Shown: positions 48,891-60,230, numbered from the stretch's first letter. The stretch: DNA of 64,000 bases from Chionoecetes opilio (GCA_016584305.1 JACEEZ010026253.1:1-64000); one strand, 5' to 3'. A program made the numbers and translations. Notes: generated from the sequence alone by a model not told the origin.

Positions 48891-49428
48891 ATAATTGTAG
48901 AGACTTTCTTGGGCTGAGTTAAAATGGTACTTCCAGTTTTGTACACATTTATTTATAAGTCCAATAAGGAACATAGAATATTTACAACCAGATATGTAGT
49001 GAACCAAGCCAGTGAGTCTCGGGGGAGCACGTGAGATAAGCGTCCTGGTAGCGTCCTGGTCCGAGATGTTCTGTCTTTCTTCTCCCGGTTTCCGACCACT
49101 CCAAACCTCCCGTTACTAACTGTTGTTGACATTATAAAAGGCTGAGACCTATACATTTGGCCTGTGACCTACTTGCTCGAGCTAACAAAAGTGCAAGCTG
49201 TATATGGTTCCCACGATGAACCATGGCAGGAAAGATATACATATAATTATATATACATTATATTTATATAATTATATGTTTATGATGTTCCTAAAAATAT
49301 ACTGGTTCTTTTGATGTTAAGTACATGGGAATATCCTGTATGGAAGTTATTATACGTGTTACACTATGATAATAGTTGTAATTCAATAGTAATAGTAATG
49401 CAAGTTATTATAAATGTTAGAAGTGAAA
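48891..49428 (-). repeat. LTR-like direct repeat, right copy
   Basis: Pairs with 38153-38690 at high identity with a few indels. Next to it the jockey-like LINE resumes (49429), about 90 bases of LINE further on than where it broke at 38112. Confidence 0.6.
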
Positions 49429-50132
49429 CTCAAAACCCTATCCACTCCTATGCTGATGATTCTATCCTGCAGTTTTCAACGTCGTATATTAGACGTCCAA
49501 CATGAACTAAGTGATTCACGGAGAGATGCCACTGAGCGCCTAACTTCTGATCTTTCTATAATATCTGATTCGGGCAAAGCATACCTTGTTTTGTTCAATG
49601 CCTGAAAAACTCAATTTCTTCACCTATCTACTCGACAAAACTTACCAGATAACTATCCTCTCTTCTTCAATGACACTCAACTATCTCCGTCTACAATGAA
49701 CATTCTTCGACGAACCTTTACTAAAATTCTGAACTGGAAGCATCACATCTCATCTCTTGCTTAAACAACTTCTAAGAAGTTAGGTGTCCTGTGGCGTTTG
49801 CGTTCATATGTTTCTCTCTCCCAGTTGCTTGCTCTGTACACGGGTCTTATCCGCCCATGTATGGAGTATGTCTCATATGTTTTGGGGGATCCACTCATAC
49901 AGTTCTCCTAAACAGGGATGAGTCAAAAGCTTTTCATCTCACCAACTCCCTCCTCTGACTAACTGCATTCAATCATTAAATCACCCCCGCAATGTTGCTT
50001 CTCTTGCTATCTTCTACCGTTACTTTCAATATCACTGCTTTGAACTTGCTAACTCCATGCCTCCCCCTTCCCGCGGCTTCGCTGCACAAGACTTTCTAGT
50101 CATTATCATCCCTATTCTGTCCATCTTCCTAA
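49429..50132 (+). pseudogene. LINE-J2: jockey-like reverse transcriptase, C-terminal half
   Basis: Starts at the catalytic YADD block (HSYADDSILQFSTS in shifted frame near 49445), then RRDATERLTSDLSIISDSGK near 49525 and thumb/C-terminal text (GLIRPCMEYVSYV near 49850). Stops and frameshifts are frequent. Ends at CTTCCTAAT (50132), where the minus-strand LINE-D joins. Probably the same original insertion as J1. Confidence 0.85.
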
Positions 50133-50815
50133 TCAATCAATCATTGGGGGCATACGCCGGGGGGCTCTTCGCCTCGCTTACCCTACGACGCCACTCCCGT
50201 GGGTCACCACGCGCGAGTCCTCATGGAGGCTCCTTTCCCATACCAAGCAACACTCGACAAGAAACATCAACTTGCCCCAGCCACGAGCCTTGTGGGCGCC
50301 CCCCTTGGCCTCCTCCACGCCGGATTGTCTCTTACAGATACAACCCGATGGGAAGGATCGGTTTCAGGGTAGCGTGCCACATGCCCATATAGCCGAAGTT
50401 GGCGCTGACGGACTATGCATGTAATAGGCCTTGTAAGGTATGTAAAACTTTCCAAGATCTCAATATCCTCGCCGCATGCATGAACAGACTGTACTGTTTC
50501 ATCTAGTAAGCCTCCAAACACCTGAACCTTGGTCTTCAGCTAGGAGACCTCAAGTCCCAAAGGCTTTGCCTCCTCGTGCAGTGCTTCGAGAGCCAAAACC
50601 AGGACCTCCAGCGACTCAGCAAAGATTACTGCATCATCGGCAAAAACTAGATCAGTGATCTTGGCGTTGCCGAGGGATGCTCCAAAATCACTTTGATCTA
50701 CAACTTTGCCCAATACCCAGTCCATACAAGTGTTGAAAAGTGATGGGGCTAGGACGCACCCTTGCCTTACTCCTGTATTCACAGGAAAGAAGCTGGATAC
50801 ACCTCCCCCACACTA
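50133..50815 (-). pseudogene. LINE-D: RTE-like 3' half, inserted in LINE-J2
   Basis: 5'-truncated copy of the LINE-A/C family. From 50815: a short YPASFL/VNTGVRQGCVLAPSLF region, LVFADDAVIFAESLEVLVLA with the catalytic FADD intact (near 50645), then an internal deletion at about 50437, then RQLRLYGHVARYPETDPSHR. It ends in CCCCCAATGATTGATTGATT (read on minus), the same tail as LINE-C. Confidence 0.88.
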
Positions 50816-51150
50816 ATGATAATGAGTTCATAATGAACTCCAAATTCGTTCCGGGAGGGTGAAACAGGCGGTTGCGAGTCCGGCTCGCGTGAACAAGACC
50901 ATTGGACCATGGATGAATGACACACACACAACTCCCCCCCCACACACACACAAACACACAAACATATATAGTGATGAAGATAGTTATGAAAGATTATGAA
51001 ATGTTTTATTGTAATGATAATTTTTAGTAAGGAACACATTATTATTACTGTTAGCAGTGTTACTATTACTTGCATCAATATTATAATCATCGGTAATATA
51101 TAATCATTATTGTTATTATTACTACTATCATTATGATTATTATTATTTAA
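50816..51150. other. Non-coding, CA tract and AT-rich sequence
   Basis: Short CA repeats at 50920-50962, then AT-rich DNA. No gene recognised. Confidence 0.5.
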
Positions 51151-51164
51151 TATTATATATATAT

Positions 51165-53135
51165 ATATTATTTTTTTAAATCACAAAGAACTGGCCAAGG
51201 TCACAACAAAACACAACGGTAACACAAAGCCCGCTTAGTTGCCAGTCCCTATAAAGAAGACAGTAAGAGAATAAAATAAAAAAGGGGTGAGGCAATTTAG
51301 TTCGGGAGGAGTCTTGTTACTCTTCTTTTGAAAAGATTTAAGTCATAGGAAAGTGGAAAAATAGAGACAGGAAGAGAGTTCCAGAGTTTACCAGTGAACG
51401 GGATGAAAGAGCAAAGATACTGATTAACTCTTGCATTAGGAAGATGGACAGAATAGGGATGAGAATGAGTAGAAAGTCTTGTGCCGCGAGGCTGCGGGAG
51501 GGGGGGAAGCATGCAGTTAGCAAGTTCAGAAGAGCAGTGAGCAATTGAGCATGCAAATAACGGTAGAAGAAAGCAAGAGAAGCAACATTGCGGCGGTGAT
51601 TTAAAGATTGAAGACAGTCAGTCAGAGGAGAGGAGTTGATGAGACGAAAAGCTTTTGACTCAACCCTGTTTAGGTGAGCTGTGTGAATGGATCCTCCCCA
51701 AACATGTGAGACATAATCCATACATGGGCGGATAAGGCCCCTGTAGAGAGAAAGAAATTGGAAGGGAGAAAAAAAAGGACGCAGACGCCACAGGACACCT
51801 AACTTCTTAGAGTTTTTTTAGCAAGAGATGAGATGTAAGATTTCCAGTTCAGATTTTTAGTAAAGGATAGTCCTAGAATGTTCATTGTAGAAGAAGGAGA
51901 CAGTTGAGTGTCATTGAAGAAGAGGGGATAGTTATCTGGTAGGTTTTGTCGAGTAGATAGGTGAAGAAATTGGGTTTTTGAGGCATTGAACAAAACAAGG
52001 TTTGCTTTGCCCCAATCAGAAATTATAGAAAGATCAGAAGTTAGGCGCTTGGTGGCATCTCTCCGTGAATCACTTAGTTCCTGTTGAGTTGGACGTCTAA
52101 TAAACGACGTTGAAAAATGCAGGATAGAATCATCAGCGTAGGAGTGGATAGGGCTTTGAGTTAAACTTAGAAGATCATTAATGAATAATAGAAAGAGAGT
52201 GGGTGATTTTTTTATTTTTTTTATTTTTTTTATATACATCTGTGCCTACAGCGCCTGTAGGCATTGGTGACCCAGGGCTCGGATGGTAGGCTATGGAGGT
52301 TCACTTGAGGGTTCTGATGGTTGGTCCTCGCCCGTTGGTGGTGCACGCAGGATTCTTATAGTGACGCCTGTGATTACAGGCTCATGCCGCCCCCCCTTTG
52401 TCCTCCGATGCACTCGCAGTCGAAGGTAGAGTTGATAGGCAAGGCATGTGGGTGTTCTTAGGCCACTCGACGGTGCAGAAAGATTTTGGGTTTCTTCGGG
52501 GATCGAACTCGGGTCACCGAGAACGCCAGTCGGAGACTCTAACCGCTCCGCTACCGCCTGCAGAGCGGTTAGACCTACAGAACCCTGGGGAACACCACTA
52601 CAGAACACCCCTACAGAACCCTGGGGAACACCACTATTGATAGATTTAGGAGAAGAACAATGTCCGTCTACAGTAGCTGCAATAGAACGGTTTGAAAGGA
52701 AACATAAGATGAAGGTACAGAGAGATGGATAGAAACCGAATGAGGGTAGTTTGGAAATTAAAGATTTGTGCCAGACTCTATCAAAAGCTTTTGATATGTC
52801 AAGGGCAACAGCAAAAGTTTCACCGAAACCCCTAAAGAGGATGACCAAGATTCAGTTAGGAAAGCTAGAAGATCGCCAGTAGATCGCCCTGTACGGAAAC
52901 CGTACTGACGATCAGATAGAAGATTGTGAGCAAATAGATGCTTAAGAATCTTCTTATTAAGTATAGATTCAAAAACTTTAGAAAGGCAGGAAGTCAAAGC
53001 TATAGGACGGTAGTTTAAAGGATTAGAACGGTCACCCTTCTTAGGAACAGGTTGGATGTGAGCAAACTTCCAGCAAGAAGGAAAGGTGGAAGTAGATAGA
53101 CAAAAACGGAAAAGTTTGAACAAGGAAGTATTTAT
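51165..53135 (-). pseudogene. LINE-J3: jockey-like LINE, most complete RT domain
   Basis: Minus-strand copy. In order: KLFRFCLSTSTFPSCWKFAH, PVPKKGDRSNPLNYRPIALT near 53040, NLLSDRQYGFRTGRSTGDLL near 52920, motif A VALDISKAFDRVWHKSLISK near 52800, SIAATVDGHCSSPKSINSGV near 52660, PQGSV, then a SINE insertion (52207-52563), then FLLFINDLLSLTQSPIHSYA with YADD near 52140, SDLSIISDWGKANLVLFNAS near 52030 and the C-terminal region to about 51300. The 3' end lies near 51165-51190 beside (TA)n and T-rich DNA. Frames of 120-185 codons are intact between breaks; the catalytic YADD is preserved. Endonuclease absent (5' truncation). Confidence 0.9.
52207..52563 (-). mobile_element. tRNA-derived SINE inserted in LINE-J3
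   Basis: On the minus strand it begins near GCAGGCGGTAGCGGAGCGGT (A-box like) with GAGTTCGATCCCC as a B-box about 50 bp on, then a ~240 bp body ending in an AAAAAAAATAAAAAAAATAA-type tail at 52207-52235. LINE text on both sides (PQGSV... and ...LFLLFIND) is interrupted; the LINE phrase CCCCAGGGTTCTGTAG is locally repeated near 52580-52625, so the exact target duplication is unclear. Confidence 0.8.
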
Positions 53136-53206
53136 CAGTTTGACAGTACTAGTATTATCATTTTTTTAAACTAATAATAATTATATTACCATTATAATTT
53201 TCATTC
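53136..53206. other. AT-rich spacer
   Basis: Short AT-rich sequence between LINE-J3 and the next palindromic element. Confidence 0.5.
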
Positions 53207-53210
53207 ATAA

Positions 53211-54363
53211 AGTAATCGTCCTGACCCATTTTTCTTTGCATAATTATGTTGAATGTTTATTCAAAATACCTAATCCACTAAAAAAATATTCATTTCCACG
53301 CCTTATTTCCCTAAAAACATGACTTGTAAAAAGCGCGGGAAAAACACCAGCCCCATTCCAGCCGTGGCGGGAAACTTGCTGGCGACGTCACACGAGTTGA
53401 GCCCGGTTCCCAACCTTCCCGCTTGTACGGCCGCCATACAACAACAATGACGTCACCATCATCATCGCTTGAGTGGTATTTGTGGTAACTGGGCACAGTT
53501 GGCAACTCCGCTCGAGCGGACACCGCCGAGCGGGAGAGATGACTTGAATTTAACTTTGTACGGCGGCCGTACAGCGGTACGGCGGTGCGGTAGACTTTGT
53601 TGTGACGTCATTGTGACGTCTTTGTTGTTGTACGGCGGCCGTACAAGCGGGAAGGTGGGAACCGGGCTTAAGCCTCCCAGCCCTGCCTGATACAGATGCA
53701 CGGAGACTCGGAGAAAATGTAGTACATGGGGAATTTTGGGTGTTTCTGATTTTTTTTTTTTGCGATGTGGCATATACTTGCATCCTTCATGGATACAGCA
53801 AGAAAGCTGTGCCTTTGCAGAGAGCTTAGCACCCATTTCTGACCTATTTGACCATGATAATGTCTGTGCAGCGCCTGGCAGTGGCGGGTGAGAGGAGCGC
53901 GGCTAGACAATGTGCTTCACACCGCGCTCCTCTCACCGCCACTGTCAGGCGCTGCACAGACATTATCATGGTCAAATAGGTCGGAAATGGGTGCTAAGCT
54001 CTCTGCAAAGGCACAGCTTTCTTGCTGTACCCATGAAGGATGCAAGTATATGCCATATCGCAAAAAAAAAATATCAGAAACACCCAAAATTCCTCAAGTA
54101 CTAAATTTTTCTCCGTGTCTCCGTGTATTTGTATCAGGCAGGGCTGGGAGGCTTACTCGTGTGACGTCGCCGAGCCGTGGTGCGTCGTCTGCTGTCCGCC
54201 AGTTGTGTTTTGAGAGGTCGGGGAATTTACAGATTTTGAATGCGGATCATTTAAAAACGGGTGACTGGATGCAAAAAATGACAACATATTGTTGATATAC
54301 TCGATCATGGCTATATTTTGACTGCATTAAATCAGGAATGATGAAATGGTCTGGACGATTACT
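53211..54363 (+). mobile_element. Palindromic TTAA element, copy 4, with nested MITE
   Basis: AGTAATCGTCCTGACCC left end and GGTCTGGACGATTACT right end; TTAA at 54364-54367 and ATAA at 53207-53210 (one changed base). B end left. A 267 bp palindromic MITE sits in the left arm (53401-53667). Otherwise nearly identical to copy 3. Confidence 0.88.
53401..53667. mobile_element. Small palindromic MITE, 267 bp
   Basis: Ends GCCCGGTTCCCAACCTTCCC and the inverted equivalent; flanks TTGA and TTAA. Inverted arms of about 60 bp contain GTACGGCCGCC and TGACGTCA-like words. The sister element at 47131 shows the uninterrupted site (CACGAGTGAGCCTCC). Confidence 0.8.
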
Positions 54364-54367
54364 TTAA

Positions 54368-54524
54368 TATTATCAGTATTGTTATAATTATTTTTCATCT
54401 TCATGTTTTTTTATTATAATTACTATTTTTATACCTTATCATTATCATTATTATTAAATATTATGTCATCATTAATATCACAAACTTTAATATTTCATCA
54501 TATTTGTATTTTGCCCAGTGTGTA
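54368..54524. other. AT-rich non-coding
   Basis: No feature recognised. Confidence 0.4.
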
Positions 54525-54575
<51 letters not shown>

Positions 54576-54951
54576 GTGTGTGTGTGTGTGTGTTTGTTAC
54601 AGAGGTCTCTATAGTTGCCTTACTAAATTACAGGAAAACTATACATCTAGATCCATGTAATATATTTTATTTCCGCGTGCCAGGACGTACAGTACGTATG
54701 TAGTACATACCTATAATTCACACTTTAGACCTCACCCCTACCTCTAGTAACCACCGAGCCAGCCTCCTCTAATGACCCCTTCAAACCTGCCCCATCCATT
54801 AACACCTAAACCTCACTTCCTATAACCTCTCTTGCCCTTCTTCCTCTAAAAGCAGTACTTTTTCAACATACCTGTCCTTAATTCAACTCTCGTTACCCGT
54901 TACCGACAATACAACCAATATGATGGATGTGTGTGTGTGTGTGTGTGTGTG

Positions 54952-55015
<64 letters not shown>

Positions 55016-55091
55016 ACGCTAAAATAGTACATATAAGTTACGTAAATATGTTAAGGACTAAACTTTAGTTTATTTTTCCTTGCCTGCTTCT

Positions 55092-55190
<99 letters not shown>

Positions 55191-55198
55191 ATCTATCT
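54525..55198. repeat. Microsatellite cluster: (GT)n, (GT)n, (CT)n
   Basis: GT tracts at 54531-54593 and 54929-55014, CT tract 55093-55188. Between them (54600-54925) is non-coding sequence. Confidence 0.92.
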
Positions 55199-55380
55199 GC
55201 CCGTCAGGGTGGCAAGGTTGGTAGAGACGTGAGCTTGCAATGTGTAGCGTCCCTGCGCATTCGGTCAGCGGTTCGAGTCCGCCTAGTTCGTGCTGACGTG
55301 GCGGCGCTTTGTATAGTCAATAACCTTGTAGTTGGTACTTGCAAAGTGTCTAGATAGGATGAAAATCTTATCTTATCTTC
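55199..55380 (+). mobile_element. tRNA-derived SINE (family S1), copy 1
   Basis: Starts CCCGTCAGGGTGGC (A-box region), carries GCGGTTCGAGTCC (B-box), a body with GCGCTTTGTATAGTCAATAA and CTTGTAGTTGGTACTTGC, and an ATCTTATCTTATCTT tail. Two more copies are at 60743 and 62528. Confidence 0.85.
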
Positions 55381-55454
55381 CCTATCTATCTCTGTATGTC
55401 TGTCTGTCTTTCTGTATCTCTCTTCCGCTCTCTATCTCATTTTTTCTTTCTCAA

Positions 55455-55456
<2 letters not shown>

Positions 55457-55543
<87 letters not shown>
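55457..55543. repeat. (CT)n microsatellite
   Basis: CT tract with one CCTC interruption, after a short TCTG/TCTA-rich lead-in. Confidence 0.95.
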
Positions 55544-55544
<1 letters not shown>

Positions 55545-55978
55545 AAATGTGTGTTCCGATCGCTTGGGTCCGTATTGACTTGATTCCCATCTGTCTTGGG
55601 TATCATTTGACTTAAAGTAATCGTCCAGACCCATTTTTTTTTGCCTAATTATGTTGAATGTACATTCATAACACCTAATCCACCAAAAATAATTGATTTC
55701 CAGGCCTTATTTCCGTAAAAACACGACTTTTGTAAAAAGCGCGCGAAAAAAAAAATCTTCCCTCCAACAGGGCTACGACTGTTATTGATGACGTCAGAAC
55801 AGGGACGACCGCAGACACTCTGTCTGACACCTGTCGGCAAATGTTATGATGAGCGATTGTACTTCGGTGTCAGACAGTGAATCTGTCGCTGTGACCGACA
55901 CCCTTCCCACACACACGCCTGCACACACACCTCCTTCCCACACACACGCCTGCGCACCAACACCCTTCCTGCACACAT

Positions 55979-56690
55979 TAGAAATTAGAGATTAGATATT
56001 TATTGACCACAAAAAATACAAATATACGATGCGGCAGTGTTGTCATGGTCCGTGGTTCATATATTAACCATAAAAAACTACATTTGCAAAACAAGAAGAC
56101 TTAACATAACAAAACAAAGAAAAAAGCAACAACCTTACCCATAATACTAAAATAATGTATATATATACAAATCCCACTTTCGCAATAAAAGGGGATAAAA
56201 TACAAACATTTCAAGTAAAAATTAAAAAGAACCTATACAAAATAATTAGCTTAACACCAAGTAAATTTTTAGCAGTTAAAATAGCATAATCGCATTAAAA
56301 GACAATAAAATACCACTATAAATGACTACACGTAAGAACAGCTACAAACACATGAAACAACAAGCGAAGGATCCTGAACAGATAAGACAACAATTTAAAC
56401 ATATAATTCTAAATCAAACAGATCTATTACCACTACTTATATATTTACAATATTTCATAGAGTATTTTACACTGCACCTTGTTCGTGAACCTTTCCGAGA
56501 AAATATCTTCCAATGTAGTGAATTGGTAGGCCTCCCTGATACCCTGGGAGAGGGGGCAGTGCTGGGCCACATGACGCTCCGTCTGTATCTGGCCACACTC
56601 ACACAGTCTTTCCTCGGGCGGGAGACGTCCGCGTCCGCGCCTGTTCCACCGGCCAGTCTCGATGCACAAGTGTCTGGCCACACACACACC
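55979..56690 (-). pseudogene. LINE 3' end with CxC...HxxxxC zinc-knuckle
   Basis: Minus-strand text GRWNRRGRGRLPPEERLCEC then GQIQTERHVAQHCPLSQGI and FTTLEDIFSERFTNKVQCKI (about 56670-56450) is the C-terminal knuckle region of a LINE distinct from the two families above. The remainder to 55979 is 3' untranslated and ends near ATTAGAGATTAGATA-type repeats. Truncated, not functional. Confidence 0.75.
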
Positions 56691-57304
56691 CACACACACA
56701 CACACACGTGTGTGGAGGGCGTGTGTGTGGGAAGGAGGCGTGTGTGTGGGAAGGAGCCGTGTGTACAGGCGTGTGTGTAAGAAGGGTGTCGGTGTGCAGA
56801 CGTGTGTGTGGGAAGGAGGCGTGTGTGCAGGCGTGTATGTGGGAAGGGTGTCGGTGTTCAGGCGTGTGTGTGGGAAGGAGGCGTGTTTGCAGGCGTGTGT
56901 GTGGGAAGGAGGCGTGTGTGTGGGAAGGGTGTCGGTGTGCAGGCGTGTGTGTGGGAAGGAAGCGTGTCTGCAGACGTGTGTGTGGGAAGGAGGCGTGTGT
57001 GCAGGCGTGAGTGTGGGAAGGGTGTCGGTGTGCAGGCGTGTGTGTAGGAAGGAAGCGTGTGTGGGGGAAGGAGGCGTGTGTGCAGGCGTGTGTGTGGGAA
57101 GGGTGTCGGTGTGCAGGCGTGTGTGTGGGTAAGAGGCGTGTTTGCAGGCGTGTGTGTGGGAAGGGTGTCGGTGTGCAGGCATGTGTGTGGGAAGGGTGTC
57201 GGTGTGTGGGAAGGAGGCGTGTGTGCATGCGTGTGTGTGGAAAGGGTGTCGGTATGCTGGTGTGTGTGTGGGAAGGAGGCGTGTATGCAGGCGTGTGTGT
57301 GGGA
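56691..57304. repeat. VNTR, 31 bp unit, first array
   Basis: Alternating variants GGGAAGGAGGCGTGTGTGCA and GGGAAGGGTGTCGGTGTGCA followed by GGCGTGTGTGT; spacing 31 (for example 56781 to 56812). Long frames rich in CVWEG or HTPAHT are translations of this repeat. Confidence 0.95.
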
Positions 57305-57591
57305 ACTCCGTAGAATAATGGCTAGCACGCTCGGCTTACAACCGAGAAGTCCCGGGTTCGATCCCCGGGCGGAGCGAAAGATAGATGGGTGGTCCTTCTT
57401 AAATCCCTAGCCCCTGTCCACCCAGCAGTGAATGGGTACCGTGTGCCAGCCGGGGGTTTGTAACCCCTCCTCCCCCCCCGGGGTGGTGGCTTCGGCCAAC
57501 ACTAATATGCAGCAGCGGTAGTTCACTATGGCTCTGAGGCATTATCCTCTAAACAAAACAAACAAGAGAAACAAGAAACAAGAAAACAAGA
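57305..57591 (+). mobile_element. tRNA-Val-derived SINE inserted in the VNTR
   Basis: The head 57305-57375 folds like a tRNA: acceptor CTCCGT with GCGGAG, anticodon stem CTCGG/CCGAG with loop CTTACAA (anticodon TAC, Val), T arm CCGGGTTCGATCCCCGG. It continues into a ~215 bp body containing CCACCCAGCAGTGAATGGGT and GGGGTGGTGGCTTCGGCCAA, then an AAACAAGA-rich tail, so it is a SINE and not a tRNA gene. Second copy on the minus strand at 59420-59617. Confidence 0.88.
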
Positions 57592-57976
57592 GAAGGAGGC
57601 GTGTGTGCAGGCGTGTGTGTGGGAAGGAGGCGTGTGTGTGGGAAGGGTGTCGGTGTGCAGGCGTGTGTGTGGGAAGGAGGCGTGTGTGCAGGCGTGTGTG
57701 TGGGAAGGAGGCGTGTGTGTGGGAAAGAGGCGTGTGTGCAGGCGTGTGTGTGGGAAAGAGGCGTGTGTGCAGGGGTGTGTGGGGGAAGGAGGCGTGTGTG
57801 CAGGCGTGTGTGTGGGAAGAAGGCGTGTATGCAGGCGTGTGTTTGGGAAGGAGGCGTGTGTGCAGGCGTGTGTGTGGGAAGGAGGCGTATATGCAGACGT
57901 GTGTGTAGGAAGGAGGCGTGTGTGTAGGCGTGTGTGTGGGAAGGGTGTCGGTGTGCAGGCGTGTGTGTGGGAAGGA
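57592..57976. repeat. VNTR, 31 bp unit, second array
   Basis: Same unit as the first array; the two were one array before the SINE insertion. Confidence 0.95.
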
Positions 57977-58330
57977 AGCATGCTGCACCCATAAAGGATG
58001 CATGCATGTGGCATATAGCAAAAAAAATCTATCAGAAACACCCAAATATCTTCAAGTACTATATTTATCTCTGTGTTTACGTGCCTCTGATCAGCGCGCG
58101 GGAAGAGGAGCCTCCCTGATGCTACGTCACCGAGCCTGAGCCTGAGCGTCTGCAAACCTTGAGGAGTGTTTTGAGAACTCGGGGAATTTGCAGATTTTGA
58201 TTGCGGATTATTTAAAAACGGCTGACTGGATACAAAAAGTGACGACGTATTGTTGATATACTCGTTAATGGCTATGATTTCATTGCATTAAATCAGGAAT
58301 GATGAAATGGTCTGGACGATTACTTTAAGG

Positions 58331-58465
58331 CCGATATGTTTTTGGAATCACTTGATCTCATTACCAATCGCTTCAGTAGCAAATGACATATAACCTGGGT
58401 GCAGGTCAATTGGAAGTGATGCGATTGGTAATGAAGTCAAGTGATCCGGAAGACACTTCGGCCCC
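58331..58465. repeat. Short hairpin MITE-like repeat
   Basis: GGCCGATATGTTTTTGGAAT at the start pairs imperfectly with the end (ATCCGGAAGACACTTCGGCC); CATTACCAATCGCTTC pairs with GAAGTGATGCGATTGGTAATG. Related text recurs inverted at 59084-59165. Confidence 0.6.
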
Positions 58466-58583
58466 AAATCATACGAGACCCAAGTCGTATGGGAATCACG
58501 TCACCCCGGACCCTGAAAACCCCAGACCATAGTCAATCCGGACACGGGCGATCGGGACACAAAGCCCGTTTAACCTGAATATC

Positions 58584-58587
<4 letters not shown>

Positions 58588-58676
<89 letters not shown>
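58588..58676. repeat. (GA)n microsatellite
   Basis: About 45 GA units, left arm of the hairpin. Confidence 0.97.
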
Positions 58677-58798
58677 TGTTACCCTCTTGGTGTCACTAAT
58701 TGTTCAATGATGTCGAAGGTAACATACCTACACTGCTTTCCCTCGCTCTCTCATTATCTCCTCTCTCTCGCTCTCTCTTGTTTTCTCTCGTTCTGTCT

Positions 58799-58933
<135 letters not shown>

Positions 58934-59324
58934 ACGATATTTAGGTAAAACGGGGTTTGTGTCCCAATCGCCCGTGTCCGGATATTCAGGATCCGGATTG
59001 TCCAAGGTCCAGGGTGAACAGTGTCCGGGGTGACTAGGGTCCGGGGTGACGTGATTCCCATACGTCTTGGGTCTCATATGACTTGGGGCCGAAATGACTT
59101 GGGGATCACTCGACAACATTACCAATCGCCTCAGTACCAATTGACTTGTAACCATGTAACCTGTGTGCAGATGGCAAGTATTGGTGCATATGCCAAATAC
59201 TCCGTCGGGACCCCGCGTGGTAAAAGTCGCCTCCTGGACTCCAACCACCGGCCTCTCACCCAGCACTCCACCGCTTTTCATCGACAAATTTACCAAGTGA
59301 GTGAGTTAGTTGGTTTGTGTTTGT

Positions 59325-59395
59325 GTATTCATCTAGTTGAATTCATCTAGTTGTATTTTACAGGGCCTGAGCTACGCTCGTATGGCCCCGTCTCC
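59325..59395. repeat. Short dispersed repeat, GAGCTACGCTCGT type
   Basis: Text CATCTAGTTGTATTTTACAG then GGCCTGAGCTACGCTCGTAT and GGCCCCGTC resembles a dispersed repeat I associate with decapod genomes. Recognition from memory only. Confidence 0.4.
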
Positions 59396-59419
59396 ATAGC
59401 TACATTTTATCATCCATCC

Positions 59420-59617
59420 TTAGTTCTTAGTGTTGGCCGAAGCCACCACCCCGGGAGGCGGGTCACAAACCCCCGGCTAACACCCGGTACCCATTCACTG
59501 CTGGGTGGACAGGGACTCGGGTTTTAAGAAGACCACCGTCTGTCTTCGCTCCGTCCGGGGATCGAACCCGGGACATCTCGGTTGTGAGCCAAGCGTGCTA
59601 CCCCTACACTACGGAGT
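59420..59617 (-). mobile_element. tRNA-Val-derived SINE, minus-strand copy
   Basis: Head 59617-59548: acceptor ACTCCGT with ACGGAGC, anticodon stem CTTGG/CCGAG with loop CTCACAA (anticodon CAC, Val), T arm CCGGGTTCGATCCCCGG. Body shares CCACCCAGCAGTGAATGGGT and GGCTTCGGCCAACACTA with the copy at 57305. Confidence 0.88.
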
Positions 59618-59621
59618 ATGT

Positions 59622-59622
<1 letters not shown>

Positions 59623-59690
<68 letters not shown>
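59623..59690. repeat. (GT)n microsatellite
   Basis: GT tract next to the SINE head. Confidence 0.96.
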
Positions 59691-59691
<1 letters not shown>

Positions 59692-59978
59692 ACCCGCTCA
59701 AAAGACATGAGAAGACTTAGTTTGGGTGAATTTAATATTTCATATACATTTGGAGCTCAGCTTAAAGTGCAAACCTATCCCGTTAATATAATTGACCATT
59801 TTGTTTATGAATACTTTGTGACTGATAAGAAACCTGAGGTATAATGTATAAAAGTGTAATCGTAATGTACTGTGTATGTGTGTGTGGTTTGAGCAAGTTT
59901 GACAGGGAAAGGCTGACAAAATTGTGACTAAGGACAGCGATTGGAAATTGTGCTTATGATGTCACTGAACTGACGCCT
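59691..59978. other. Non-coding or unrecognised
   Basis: A 48-codon frame from 59700 (KDMRRLSLGEFNISYTFGAQ ...) ends at TAA after GAGGTATAA. It could be chance. Nothing else is seen before the receptor exon. Confidence 0.3.
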
Positions 59979-60230
59979 ATGTGTTATTTAACTATATTGT
60001 TACTCTTCATACTGTTTGTTGTACATGATGCTTCAATACCAAAGCCTCCCTCCGCTCCTCTTGGCAGTTTCCATGGGTCGCCCTTCCAAGCCACATCCCT
60101 CATATCAAAACCACTCTTCATGATGCCGCAGCCCGGTCGCTACGCAGGGAGGGAATACATCATGTTATTGGCAGTAGCGCAGGCACTCAACTTTACTGTG
60201 CACATATTTCCCACTTATCTCGTGTCAGAA
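59979..60230 (+). CDS. Ionotropic receptor (IR-like), exon upstream of ligand-binding S1
   Basis: Ionotropic receptors are ligand-gated cation channels related to glutamate receptors, placed in sensory neuron membranes of arthropods. From ATG 59979 the 84 codons give a hydrophobic leader (CYLTILLLFILFVVHDAS), then LGSFHGSPFQATSLISKPLF and GREYIMLLAVAQALNFTVHI, the pattern leading into the S1 ligand-binding lobe (a G-x-x-Y/E-L-L ... LNF arrangement). The frame ends exactly at a consensus donor GAA/GTAAGT (60231) in phase 0, matching the acceptor at 63377. The ATG is chosen because a signal-peptide-like stretch follows, but this exon could instead begin at an internal acceptor with a longer N-terminus upstream. 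No stops or frameshifts. Confidence 0.7.

Larger units (their letters stand above)
55616..58324 (+). mobile_element. Palindromic TTAA element, copy 5, diverged and expanded
   Basis: TTAA at 55612-55615 and 58325-58328, AGTAATCGTCCAGACCC left end and GGTCTGGACGATTACT right end; B end left. The centre is replaced by a LINE fragment (55979-56690), a 31 bp VNTR on both sides of a SINE, and a small complementary piece of the VNTR at 55900-55975 in the left arm. Confidence 0.8.

Noticed and set aside
52398..52732. 80- and 94-codon plus-strand frames
   Set aside because: Antisense of a SINE and of LINE-J3.
57305..57375. Functional tRNA-Val gene
   Set aside because: The tRNA-like head continues into a body shared with 59420-59617 and an A-rich tail, so it is a SINE.
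56691..57976. CRISPR-like array
   Set aside because: Contiguous tandem units with no unique spacers, in a eukaryotic context.
56445..58155. Several 100-245 codon frames rich in HTPAHTPPS or CVWEGG
   Set aside because: Every frame of a 31 bp repeat without stops stays open; no gene signal apart from the LINE knuckle at 56450-56690.
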